Below are positions 14,334 to 21,490 of a stretch of 22,650 nt of DNA, piece by piece (position 1 is the stretch's first letter; each line of letters starts with the position of its first letter). This DNA comes from JAUQQI01 sp040289115 (GTDB lineage: Bacteria; Chloroflexota; Dehalococcoidia; JAUQQI01): positions 1 to 22,650 of the forward strand of contig PSKS01000038.1 in assembly GCA_040289115.1 (NCBI GenBank), written 5' to 3'. Below the pieces are notes generated by a model, which did no database searches, was not told the DNA's origin, and saw nothing but the letters and a program-made list of their open reading frames with translations. Made by a program: the position numbers and the translations under genes.

Positions 14334-15521
14334 TTAAATGACATCGCGGTCCCGAAGGATCGTCAGGTCATCCCGAGAGTAGCCGAGCCGGCCGCAGTAG
14401 ACCGCCGCGTTGTGCTCGCCTAGCAGGGGAGCCCGGCCCAGCTCCCAGCCCACCTCGTCCAGCTTGAAGGGGATTCCCGGGTAAGTGAGCCGGCCCGCCA
14501 CCGGATGGTCGATTTCCTGGAAAAATCCCCGGGCACGGTACTGGGGGGAGGTGAGCAGGTCCGGGGGCGTGCACAGGTAGCCTGCCGGCATCCGCGCGGC
14601 CTGGGCCCGGTGGTAAAACTCCTCGGCCTTCTGGGTGGCAAAGTAGTCCTTTAGGATGGCATCCACCTCGGGCCAGTGGTCGCGCCGGCTGGCCTGGTCT
14701 TTGAACCTGGGGTCGTCCATCAGGTCCGGCCGGCCTATCAGCCGGGTGAGGGTGGGCCAGTAAACGTCCCGGTAGATGATGCTCAAGGTGACGTAGCCGC
14801 CGTCCCCCGTCCGGTAGGTGGGGCTCTGGTCCCGTCGGCGTCGCTTGATCTCCCCCTTAAAGGCCCACTCCAGGTTGGCGTAATGGTGGGCGAAGACCGC
14901 CGACTCCATCAGGGAGACCTCTACCAGCTGACCTTCCCCGGTGGCCGCGGCGTGGTAGTAGGCGATGAGGCCGCCGGTAAAGCCCAGGTATCCGGCAAGG
15001 TACTGGATGGTGTTGCCCCCAACCTTTAGAGGCTCCCGCGCCGGGTCGCCCGAAAGGTAGAGCACGCCCCCCACCGCCTGGGCAATGAGTTCCCCGCCCC
15101 TGAAGTTCCGGTAGGGTCCCCCCTCACCGAAGTCGGTGATGGAGACGGTGACCAGCCGGGGGTTTAGGGCCGCCAGAACGGCCGGACCCAGCCCCCGGGC
15201 CTCGAGATACCCGGCCGGCCCCCCGTAGATCAGAATATCGGCGTCCGCCAGGAGCCGCCGCAAAATCGCGCCGCCGGTGGCGGTGTCCAAGTTGAGGGTT
15301 ATCCCCTGCTTGCCCGTATTAAGGTAAAGAAAGAGGCCGCTCTTTTCCGGGTGGGGCTCGTCCCCCGGAAACGGCCCGGCCCGCCGGGCCCAGTCGCCGG
15401 CCGGCGGCTCAACCTTGAGCACCTCCGCCCCCAGGGCGGCGAAGTACTTTCCCGCCAGGGGCCCGGATACCCCCTGGGCCACCTCCACGACCCGCAGCCC
15501 GGGGAGGAGCGCTACGCCCAT
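14334..15521 (-). CDS. CaiB/BaiF (class III) CoA-transferase family protein, Asp position is Glu
   Basis: A second class III CoA-transferase, 395 residues. It opens with L-R-V-V-E-V-A-Q-G-V-S-G-P-L-A-G and G-A-E-V-L-K-V-E-P-P, then N-T-G-K-Q-G-I-T-L-N-L, V-S-I-T-D-F-G-E-G-G-P-Y, and R-G-G-E144-L-I-A-Q-A-V-G-G. The residue aligned with the catalytic Asp of formyl-CoA transferase is Glu144. The ATG at 15521 is chosen because the recognisable fold begins just after it and it lies 5 bases beyond the acyl-CoA dehydrogenase stop; a longer frame to 15626 lies inside that gene. With its downstream sister it probably activates the acid that the dehydrogenase or the UGSC/DUF6282 proteins process; the substrate is unknown. 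Confidence 0.88.
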   Translation of the reverse strand: MGVALLPGLRVVEVAQGVSGPLAGKYFAALGAEVLKVEPPAGDWARRAGPFPGDEPHPEKSGLFLYLNTGKQGITLNLDTATGGAILRRLLADADILIYGGPAGYLEARGLGPAVLAALNPRLVTVSITDFGEGGPYRNFRGGELIAQAVGGVLYLSGDPAREPLKVGGNTIQYLAGYLGFTGGLIAYYHAAATGEGQLVEVSLMESAVFAHHYANLEWAFKGEIKRRRRDQSPTYRTGDGGYVTLSIIYRDVYWPTLTRLIGRPDLMDDPRFKDQASRRDHWPEVDAILKDYFATQKAEEFYHRAQAARMPAGYLCTPPDLLTSPQYRARGFFQEIDHPVAGRLTYPGIPFKLDEVGWELGRAPLLGEHNAAVYCGRLGYSRDDLTILRDRDVI

Positions 15522-15526
15522 GGGGC

Positions 15527-16714
15527 TTACCGGGGCAGTCCTAGGCCGCGGACGGCGATGATGTTCCGCTGGATCTCCGAAGTCCCGGCCCGGATGGTGT
15601 TGGCGAACGACTCCAGCCACATCCACTGGAGGCGACCCTTAAGCTTGGCCCACTTGGATCCTTTAACCAGGATCCCAGCCTGCCCCAAAAGTTTAAGGCC
15701 AGTGCCAGCCACCCGCTGGGAAAGCTCCGAGCCGAAAAGCTTCGACATGGACGACTCATAGTTGGGAATCAGGCCCCGGGCCTGCATCGACGCCACCCGG
15801 TATGCCAGCATCCGAGCGACTTCCGTCTCGATGGCCAGGTCGGCCAACCGGTGGCGGATGATGGGGTCGGTGGCCAGGGGCCGGCCGTTGCGGGTGGCCG
15901 TCCGGGCGTACTCCACCAGCTCCTCGAGGACCCGCCGGGCCTCGGCCGAGCGCTCGACCCCCGAGCGCTCGAAGTCTAGGGTGGTGACGATGGCGTACCA
16001 ACCCCGGTCCTGCTGGCCGATCAAGTTCCGGCGGGGAACCCGGACGTTGTCGAAGAAGACCTGGTTGAAGTAGTGGGCGTCCCGCATGTCGATGATGGGA
16101 ACCACGGTGATGCCCGGTGCCTTCATCGGCACGATGAAGAGGGAGATACCCCGGTGCTTGGGGGCGTCGGGATTCGTCCGGGCCGCCAGCAGGCAGAAAT
16201 CGGCCTTGTGGGCCCCCGACGTCCAGATTTTGGTTCCGGTGATGACAAAGTCGTCGCCGTCGGGAACGGCCCGGGTCTGGAGGGACGCCAGGTCGGACCC
16301 GGAGTTGGGCTCCGAAAACCCCTGACACCAGACCACCTCCCCGGCTGCGATGGGGGGCAGGTATTCCCGCTTCTGCTCATCGGTGCCGTGGACGATGATG
16401 GTGGGCCCGACGATGCGGGTGCCCATAGTAGCCCGGCCCAGGGGTGCCCGGTGGTAGGCCATCTCCTCGGCAAAGATGGTCTGCTCGATGTAGGACCGCT
16501 CCTGGCCGCCCCACTCCCTGGGCCAGGCTACCGCCAACCACCCCTTCTGCCCAAGCTTGCGGACGAACTGGCTGGCAAATTCCCAGGCCTCCTCGGAGAC
16601 GGTCCAGTCCTCGGGGTCGCCCTCTTCCCAGTACCATTGGGGAAGCTCTTGCCGGAGGAAGGTCCTCAGTTCCTGGCGCCAGGCTTGCTCGGCGGGCGTG
16701 AATCGGAAGTCCAT
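15527..16714 (-). CDS. acyl-CoA dehydrogenase family flavoprotein
   Basis: FAD enzymes of this family take two hydrogens from the alpha-beta carbons of an acyl-CoA. The 395-residue protein has the N-terminal helical domain, then W-C-Q-G-F-S-E-P-N-S-G-S-D-L-A-S-L (FAD/substrate loop), G-T-K-I-W-T-S-G-A-H, the G-I-S-L-F-I-V-P strand, and the C-terminal I-R-A-G-T-S-E-I-Q-R-N-I-I. The Glu found in the Y-E-G-T-S-E-I-Q form is Ala here, which is common in subfamilies that place the base elsewhere. AGGAGA lies 8 bases before the ATG at 16714. The gene begins the run dehydrogenase, CoA-transferase, CoA-transferase. The transporter permeases lie 80 bases upstream. Confidence 0.92.
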   Translation of the reverse strand: MDFRFTPAEQAWRQELRTFLRQELPQWYWEEGDPEDWTVSEEAWEFASQFVRKLGQKGWLAVAWPREWGGQERSYIEQTIFAEEMAYHRAPLGRATMGTRIVGPTIIVHGTDEQKREYLPPIAAGEVVWCQGFSEPNSGSDLASLQTRAVPDGDDFVITGTKIWTSGAHKADFCLLAARTNPDAPKHRGISLFIVPMKAPGITVVPIIDMRDAHYFNQVFFDNVRVPRRNLIGQQDRGWYAIVTTLDFERSGVERSAEARRVLEELVEYARTATRNGRPLATDPIIRHRLADLAIETEVARMLAYRVASMQARGLIPNYESSMSKLFGSELSQRVAGTGLKLLGQAGILVKGSKWAKLKGRLQWMWLESFANTIRAGTSEIQRNIIAVRGLGLPR

Positions 16715-16732
16715 GGCCTGCTCTCCTGGTGA

Positions 16733-16777
16733 GGGTTAGCCGGTCGTTATTAAGTTAACCCGAAGCCGCCGGCGGCT
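16733..16777. promoter_or_regulatory. palindromes between permease and acyl-CoA dehydrogenase genes
   Basis: The 80-base gap holds a perfect 14-base palindrome AGCCGCCGGCGGCT (16764-16777) and an inverted repeat GGGTTA-17 bases-TAACCC (16733-16738 and 16756-16761) just upstream of the dehydrogenase Shine-Dalgarno. They could be an operator or an attenuating hairpin. No T-run follows, so a standard terminator is unlikely. Confidence 0.3.
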
Positions 16778-16794
16778 GCAACCTGCGGCCGTCC

Positions 16795-17703
16795 CTACCG
16801 GCCCCGCAGTTTCGGGTCGAGGACGTCCCGCAGGGCGTCCCCGAACATGTTAAAGGCGAAAACCGCCAGGCTGATGGCAATCCCGGGGTAGATGGCCATC
16901 CAAGGCGCCTGCCGGATGTACCGCTGGGCGGCCCCGCTCAGCATCGAACCCCAGGCCGGCTCCGGGGGCGGCGTCCCCAGGCCGAGAAAGCTTAATGAGG
17001 CCTCGGCCAGAATCGCCGTCCCCAGGGCGGTGGTGGCCAGGATGATGTAAGGCGCAACACAATTGGGCAGAACATGCAAAAACATGACCCGTAGCTCCGA
17101 GGCCCCGATGGCCCGGGCCGCCTCGATGTAAACGTTTTGCTTGATCGACAGCACCACCGACCTTATTACCCGGTTGGCCGTCGGCGTGAGGACAATGCCC
17201 ACGGCGATGATAACGTTGGTGGTGCTCTGGCCAAGGGCGGCCACGATGGCCAAGGCCAGCACCAGGGTAGGGAAAGCCATCAGCGCGTCCATTACCCGCT
17301 GGATGATGAAGTCCGTCCGGCCCCCAAAGTAGCCGGAAATCAGACCCCAAAGGGCTCCGTTGGTCGTCCCGAAAAGGACGGCCAGAATACCCACGTAAAG
17401 GGAGATCCGGGAACCGTAAACGATCCGGCTGAAAAGGTCCCGGCCGAAATCGTCCGTTCCCAGCCAGAATTCCGGGCCCGGGGGCGTAAAGAGCTTATCC
17501 GTCCGGATCAGATAGGGGTCGTAGCGGGCGATGTAGTCGGCGAAGACGGCCGTAAAAACCATGAGAAAGATGATGGCCGCGCCAATGGCCCCCGTGGGCT
17601 TGCGCCGGGCAAAGTTCAGGACGCGCCTCAAGATGCCGGGCCGGACCGGAAGCCGCCCAGCCAGGGCCACCTGGGCGTCTACGGAGCGAACCTGTTCTGT
17701 CAT
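16795..17703 (-). CDS. ABC transporter permease, DppC/OppC type
   Basis: Inner-membrane subunit of a peptide/opine/nickel-type ABC importer, 302 residues. An N-terminal cytoplasmic tail is followed by G-A-I-I-F-L-M-V-F-T-A-V-F-A-D-Y (first membrane helix), L-G-T-D-D-F-G-R-D-L-F-S-R (diagnostic of the DppC branch), and the ATPase-docking EAA loop I-E-A-A-R-A-I-G-A-S-E-L-R-V-M-F-L-H. The ATG at 17703 overlaps the DppB-type stop by 4 bases (ATGA). The ATP-binding subunits that normally follow are not present anywhere in the window. The next gene is an acyl-CoA dehydrogenase. Confidence 0.93.
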   Translation of the reverse strand: MTEQVRSVDAQVALAGRLPVRPGILRRVLNFARRKPTGAIGAAIIFLMVFTAVFADYIARYDPYLIRTDKLFTPPGPEFWLGTDDFGRDLFSRIVYGSRISLYVGILAVLFGTTNGALWGLISGYFGGRTDFIIQRVMDALMAFPTLVLALAIVAALGQSTTNVIIAVGIVLTPTANRVIRSVVLSIKQNVYIEAARAIGASELRVMFLHVLPNCVAPYIILATTALGTAILAEASLSFLGLGTPPPEPAWGSMLSGAAQRYIRQAPWMAIYPGIAISLAVFAFNMFGDALRDVLDPKLRGR

Positions 17704-18659
17704 GTGTATCGGATCCTTGGGTCAAGCCAGCCGTAAACCAAATCGACCACCAGGTTGAGAAAGACGAAGATTACGGCCAACATGATCACGATGGTCTGAA
17801 CCACCGGGTAATCCCGGTGGAAGATGGCGTCTACCAGGTAGCGGCCGACCCCCGGAATGGTGAAGATCGTCTCGGTAATGACGGCGCCCCCCATCAGGTT
17901 GCCCAGCTGGATGGACGAAAGGGTAATCACCGGTAAAAGGGCGTTTTTAAGGGCGTGACGGATAACGATGACCCGCTCCCGCAGACCCTTGGCCCAGGCG
18001 GTTCGGATGTAATCTTCCCGCAGGACCTCCAGCATCGCCGAGCGGGTCATCCGGCTCACCACCGCCGAAAGGAAAAAACCCAGGACCAGGGTGGGCCACA
18101 CGATCTGCTGGAAGTGGCGCCATGGGTCCCGGAGTGGATCGGTGTAACCCAGGGGCGGGATCCAGCGGCAGCAGTAGGTCAGGGCCATGATCACCAGGGT
18201 TCCCATCCAGAAGACGGGAACGGCCAGGCCAGCGATGGAAACGACCCGGAATATCCAGTCAACCCAGGTATCTTGACGAATTGCCGACAGGATTCCGGTG
18301 GGGATGGCGATTACCCAGGAGACTAAGATGGCCAGCAGGGCGACCTCAACGGTGATGGGCAGCCGCTGGGCCAGCTCCTGCCGAATCGGCTGACCGCTCC
18401 AGAGGGAATTACCGGGGTCAAGCCGGAGCAGGCCCAGCATAAACTCCGCGTACTGGACGTGATAGGGTTTATTGAGGCCCAGCTGCTCCCGGAGCTTGGC
18501 AATGGCCTCGGCGCTGGCCCCACCCTCCCCACCGGACCCCATCAGGATCATGGTGGCGACGTCCCCGGGGGCGATCCGCATGATGGCAAAGACGATGACC
18601 GAAACCCCAAAAAGGACCGGGATAACCATCAGCAAGCGTCTGATGACGTACTGGGTCAT
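17700..18659 (-). CDS. ABC transporter permease, DppB/OppB type
   Basis: Partner permease of 319 residues. It begins M-T-Q-Y-V-I-R-R-L-L-M-V-I-P-V-L-F-G-V-S, the usual DppB start, with R-I-A-P-G-D, L-G-L-N-K-P-Y-H-V-Q-Y and G-N-S-L-W-S-G-Q-P-I in the periplasmic loop. Its EAA loop is R-E-D-Y-I-R-T-A-W-A-K-G-L, and it ends Y-G-W-L-D-P-R-I-R. About six membrane helices are visible. A clear promoter lies 29-58 bases upstream of the ATG, so permeases can be transcribed separately from the binding protein. GGGAG ends only 1 base before the ATG, an unusually close placement. Confidence 0.93.
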   Translation of the reverse strand: MTQYVIRRLLMVIPVLFGVSVIVFAIMRIAPGDVATMILMGSGGEGGASAEAIAKLREQLGLNKPYHVQYAEFMLGLLRLDPGNSLWSGQPIRQELAQRLPITVEVALLAILVSWVIAIPTGILSAIRQDTWVDWIFRVVSIAGLAVPVFWMGTLVIMALTYCCRWIPPLGYTDPLRDPWRHFQQIVWPTLVLGFFLSAVVSRMTRSAMLEVLREDYIRTAWAKGLRERVIVIRHALKNALLPVITLSSIQLGNLMGGAVITETIFTIPGVGRYLVDAIFHRDYPVVQTIVIMLAVIFVFLNLVVDLVYGWLDPRIRYT

Positions 18660-18687
18660 ACTCCCGCCCTGCTAACGGATTCGCCTA

Positions 18688-18717
18688 AGTATAGGGTGCT
18701 CCCATAAAGCGGGTCAA
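18688..18717 (-). promoter_or_regulatory. sigma70-type promoter for the permease genes
   Basis: On the minus strand TTGACC (18717-18712), an 18-base spacer and TATACT (18693-18688) form a good promoter. The predicted start is near 18681, about 22 bases before the DppB-type ATG. Confidence 0.65.
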
Positions 18718-18753
18718 CCGCCCAGTTCGGCCACGCCAAACGTCCCCGGGTCC

Positions 18754-20370
18754 TTAAGCCTGGGCTAGCCAGACGTCCTCCATCCGCTGGTTGTTGTAGA
18801 GGCTCGGGTGGCGTCGGTAGTTGCGGACGGTCGCCCAGTGGATGGTCCGGTCCAGGCGCCAGACCAGAATAATTTTCGACTGGGTTTGGACAGCCCGCCT
18901 TTCCATGTCTTGAACCAGCCGCCGACGCTCGTTCACGTCCATGGTCTGGGACTGCTTTTCGAAAAGGGCATCTACCTCTGGGTCACAGATGCCCGAATAG
19001 TTGCGTACGGAGTCGCACAGGTAGAACTCCCCGTAGACAGCGTCAGGGTCGTCCAGGGCGATGGCGTGGCCCCAGGGGGCCAGGTCGAACTCGCGTTTGT
19101 TCAACCTATCATAGGCGGCTGCTGACTCCAGAACATCTAAAGAGGCTTCAATGCCAATTTTCGCCAGCTGGTCCTTAAGGAAGACCGAGATGGGCTCGAA
19201 ATCGGCTCCCTTCCGGGTGAGCATACTCGCCTTAAACCCGTTTGGGTAGCCGGCCTCGGCCAAAAGCCTTTTTGCCTCCTCAATTTCCTGGGCCTTGTTG
19301 GACCGATAGCCCGGGAGCTTTTTAAGTTCCTCCTCGGGCAGGGCCCACTGGCCCCCGGCCGGCATAAAGCCCCCAATAACCGCGTCCCCCTGGGCCAGAA
19401 CTTGAATGGCTGCCGCCCGGTCAATGGCCAGGGAGACCGGGAGCCTCACCCGGGGGTCGTCCCAGGGCTTACGCCGGGCATTTACGTTGAGGGTGTCAAA
19501 CGAGTAGCCCTGAACCGTCTGAATAACTATCCTGTCCCCAAGCTGCCTCTTAGCCTCCTCAGCGTCGCCCTTGAGCCTGGGCCGGTACATGAGGAGCTGA
19601 CCGGAAATAAAGGCCGAAAGGGCTGTGTTCGGGTCCGGAATGATGAAATACTTTATGCCGTCCAGATATGGTCGGCCGGAAACATGGTATTCGGGGTTTT
19701 TGACCAGCTCAATGCTTACGCCCCGGATATGTTCTTTGAATTTAAAGGGCCCCGTCCCCACCGCGTCGTTCTTCATGTCCCCCTTGGCATCAAGGATATC
19801 CTTCGGGTAAATGACGTTCCAGCCCTGGGCGATGTTGGGCAGCAGGGACGGATTCGGCCGCTTGAGCACGAACTGGACCGTGTAGTCATTGGGGGTCTCG
19901 ATGCCGTCCACGGCCGCAAAGGCCCCCTGGCGGGGGCTGACAATTCCTTTGGGCGGCCGCATAATCCGCTCGAAACTGGCCTTGACGTCCTCGGCTTTGA
20001 AGGGTTTACCGTGATGAAACTTAACCCCACGCTTTAAGTAAAATGTGTAAACCTTACCGTCACGCGTCACCTCCCAGCGTTCAGCCAAGTCCGGAATAAC
20101 CCGGTTGGGGTCCTGGGGATCGAACTGGACCAGCAGGTTGTAGCAGGGGGCTAAGGGCCAAAGTACCATGTATGTGGAGTTCTGGTGCAGGTCATAATTG
20201 GGCGGGTCGCCCCCAGTCCAGGCCGTCAGAACCCCACCGTAGCGGGGCTGGTCCCCGCCTGCGACGCCTGAGGTTTGACCGGCGGGCTGGGGGGCGCATC
20301 CGACCAGGGCAAGCCCGAAGGCCGTCCCAAAACCGAGAAACTCCCGCCGGGTCCACTTTTTGCCTGCCAT
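18754..20370 (-). CDS. ABC transporter substrate-binding lipoprotein, family 5 (peptide/nickel/opine)
   Basis: This is the extracytoplasmic binding protein of the importer, 538 residues. The N-terminus carries both a Tat-like pattern (T-R-R-E-F-L-G) and a lipobox (L-V-G-C), so it is probably exported folded and then lipidated at that Cys. The mature part shows family SBP_bac_5 features: Y-G-G-V-L-T-A-W, the L-A-E-R-W-E-V-T-R-D-G-K-V-Y-T-F-Y-L-K-R-G-V-K-F-H signature, and G-T-G-P-F-K-F. Many family members bind dipeptides, but others bind opines, glutathione or nickel, so the ligand cannot be assigned. GGAGG lies 8 bases before the ATG at 20370. A promoter lies just upstream. Confidence 0.93.
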   Translation of the reverse strand: MAGKKWTRREFLGFGTAFGLALVGCAPQPAGQTSGVAGGDQPRYGGVLTAWTGGDPPNYDLHQNSTYMVLWPLAPCYNLLVQFDPQDPNRVIPDLAERWEVTRDGKVYTFYLKRGVKFHHGKPFKAEDVKASFERIMRPPKGIVSPRQGAFAAVDGIETPNDYTVQFVLKRPNPSLLPNIAQGWNVIYPKDILDAKGDMKNDAVGTGPFKFKEHIRGVSIELVKNPEYHVSGRPYLDGIKYFIIPDPNTALSAFISGQLLMYRPRLKGDAEEAKRQLGDRIVIQTVQGYSFDTLNVNARRKPWDDPRVRLPVSLAIDRAAAIQVLAQGDAVIGGFMPAGGQWALPEEELKKLPGYRSNKAQEIEEAKRLLAEAGYPNGFKASMLTRKGADFEPISVFLKDQLAKIGIEASLDVLESAAAYDRLNKREFDLAPWGHAIALDDPDAVYGEFYLCDSVRNYSGICDPEVDALFEKQSQTMDVNERRRLVQDMERRAVQTQSKIILVWRLDRTIHWATVRNYRRHPSLYNNQRMEDVWLAQA

Positions 20371-20404
20371 AGTCCTACCCTCCTGGGGTGCGAGCCTTTG
20401 GCTA

Positions 20405-20434
20405 ATTAGAGCACAGCCGCCCAGCGACTGTCAA
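20405..20434 (-). promoter_or_regulatory. sigma70-type promoter for the substrate-binding protein gene
   Basis: On the minus strand consensus TTGACA (20434-20429), an 18-base spacer and TCTAAT (20410-20405) form a strong promoter with a predicted start near 20398, giving a leader of about 28 bases with a good Shine-Dalgarno. Confidence 0.7.
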
Positions 20435-20474
20435 TATTCCGGTAGCCGGACCGACCGGTGGCCCGGCTGTAGGA

Positions 20475-20480
20475 TATAAT
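20475..20480 (+). promoter_or_regulatory. TATAAT -10 box before lexA
   Basis: A perfect TATAAT lies 8 bases before the lexA ATG, with no Shine-Dalgarno between them, so transcription would start almost at the start codon. The -35 region is not recognisable, and no familiar LexA operator (CGAAC-N4-GTTCG type) was seen in the 118-base divergent gap. Confidence 0.5.
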
Positions 20481-20488
20481 TCTGGCCG

Positions 20489-21097
20489 ATGAAGCATCCC
20501 GACCTCAGCCCAACGGAGCAGCAGATCTTGGAGTTCATCGGGGCCCGCCTACGGGCCACCGGTCTCCTGCCCACGGTGCGGGAGATCGGCCAAGCCGTCG
20601 GCCTGCGGTCCAGCGCCACCGTCCACCGCTACCTGCAGCGGCTCGAGCAGCTGGGCTACATCCGGCGGCTGCCCCGCCTGGCCCGGGCCATCGAAGTGCT
20701 GCGGCCTACCGACCAGCCGGCCCAGCGGGTGCCTATCCTTGGGCGGACTCGGGCCGGGGCCCCCATCTTGGCCGTGGAGGAGGCCGGGGAATACCTTGGC
20801 CTCGAGCAGGTGATGGGGCCGGCCGGCGATTTCTTCGCCCTCCAGGTTACCGGCGACAGCATGGTCGGAGCCGGGATCTTACCCGGAGACTACGTGGTCG
20901 TCCGCCGCCAGCCCACGGCCCAACCCGGCGACGTGGTGGTGGCCCTCATCGGGGACGAGGTTACGGTGAAACGTCTGAAGGTCGTCGGCGGACGGCCCGT
21001 GCTCTTCGCCGAAAATCCTGCTTACCCGCCCATCGCCGATACCGAGTTCACCATTTTGGGCCGGGTGGTTGCCCTGGTCAGGGATGTAAACGGCTAG
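20489..21097 (+). CDS. lexA: LexA SOS repressor
   Basis: LexA represses DNA-damage genes and cleaves itself when RecA filaments form. The 202-residue protein has the N-terminal winged helix with L-S-P-T-E-Q-Q-I-L-E-F-I and P-T-V-R-E-I-G-Q-A-V-G-L-R-S-S-A-T-V-H-R (recognition helix). The self-cleavage site is A89-G90 in G-R-T-R-A-G-A-P-I-L-A, the nucleophile is S124 in G-D-S-M, and the general base is K161 in V-T-V-K-R-L. All functional residues are present. It is divergent from the transporter operon and convergent with the VOC gene (3 bases between stops). Its target set is unknown from this window. Confidence 0.95.
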   Translation: MKHPDLSPTEQQILEFIGARLRATGLLPTVREIGQAVGLRSSATVHRYLQRLEQLGYIRRLPRLARAIEVLRPTDQPAQRVPILGRTRAGAPILAVEEAGEYLGLEQVMGPAGDFFALQVTGDSMVGAGILPGDYVVVRRQPTAQPGDVVVALIGDEVTVKRLKVVGGRPVLFAENPAYPPIADTEFTILGRVVALVRDVNG

Positions 21098-21100
21098 GGT

Positions 21101-21487
21101 TCAGCCGGCCCGCTGGATCAGCTGAAAGAGCACCCCGTTGGCCGAGCGGGGATGAATGAAGACCTGGCCCCCATCCTCGATAACCTGAACGCCCCGTGCC
21201 CGGAGGCTGGCCACCGCCGCTCCCAGGTCCTCGACGGCGAGGGCCACCAGGTACACCCCTTCCCCGGCCCGCTCCAGCCGCCGGGCCACCGGCCCCGCCG
21301 GATCCGTCGGCTGGATGAGTTCGAGAAAGCCCCCACCGGGCAGGTCGAAGGCGGCCGCAATGTAGCCGGCGCGGGTATCGGCGCTCCGGCGGGACGGTTC
21401 CCCCAGCCCGAGGGCATTCTGCCAGGCCCGGATCCCAGCTTCCAGATCCCCGACGACGGCAACGACGTGGTCGATCCGCTTGATCAT
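21101..21487 (-). CDS. VOC superfamily protein, methylmalonyl-CoA epimerase-like with altered metal site
   Basis: Vicinal oxygen chelate fold protein of 128 residues, the size of methylmalonyl-CoA epimerase. The first ligand H7 is kept in I-D-H-V-V-A-V-V-G-D-L-E, and the order F-L-E-L-I-Q-P-T-D-P, R-R-L-E-R-A-G-E-G, H-P-R-S-A-N-G-V-L-F-Q-L matches the epimerase. However, the conserved G-E-G-x-H-H motif reads G-E-G-V-Y-L, and the final Glu ligand is Gln (F-Q-L). It may therefore act on another CoA ester or not be a metal enzyme. GGAGG lies 7 bases before the ATG at 21487, overlapping the end of the upstream M28-like gene, so the two are one operon. Confidence 0.82.
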   Translation of the reverse strand: MIKRIDHVVAVVGDLEAGIRAWQNALGLGEPSRRSADTRAGYIAAAFDLPGGGFLELIQPTDPAGPVARRLERAGEGVYLVALAVEDLGAAVASLRARGVQVIEDGGQVFIHPRSANGVLFQLIQRAG

Positions 21488-21490
21488 GGG

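Noticed and set aside
18700..18753. Terminator after the substrate-binding protein gene
   Set aside because: Only a 4-5 bp GCGG/CCGC stem is visible, and it overlaps the -35 of the permease promoter; no T-run.
21091..21107. Bidirectional terminator between lexA and the VOC gene
   Set aside because: CGGCT-7 bases-AGCCG is only a 5-bp stem overlapping both stop codons, with no T-run on either side.
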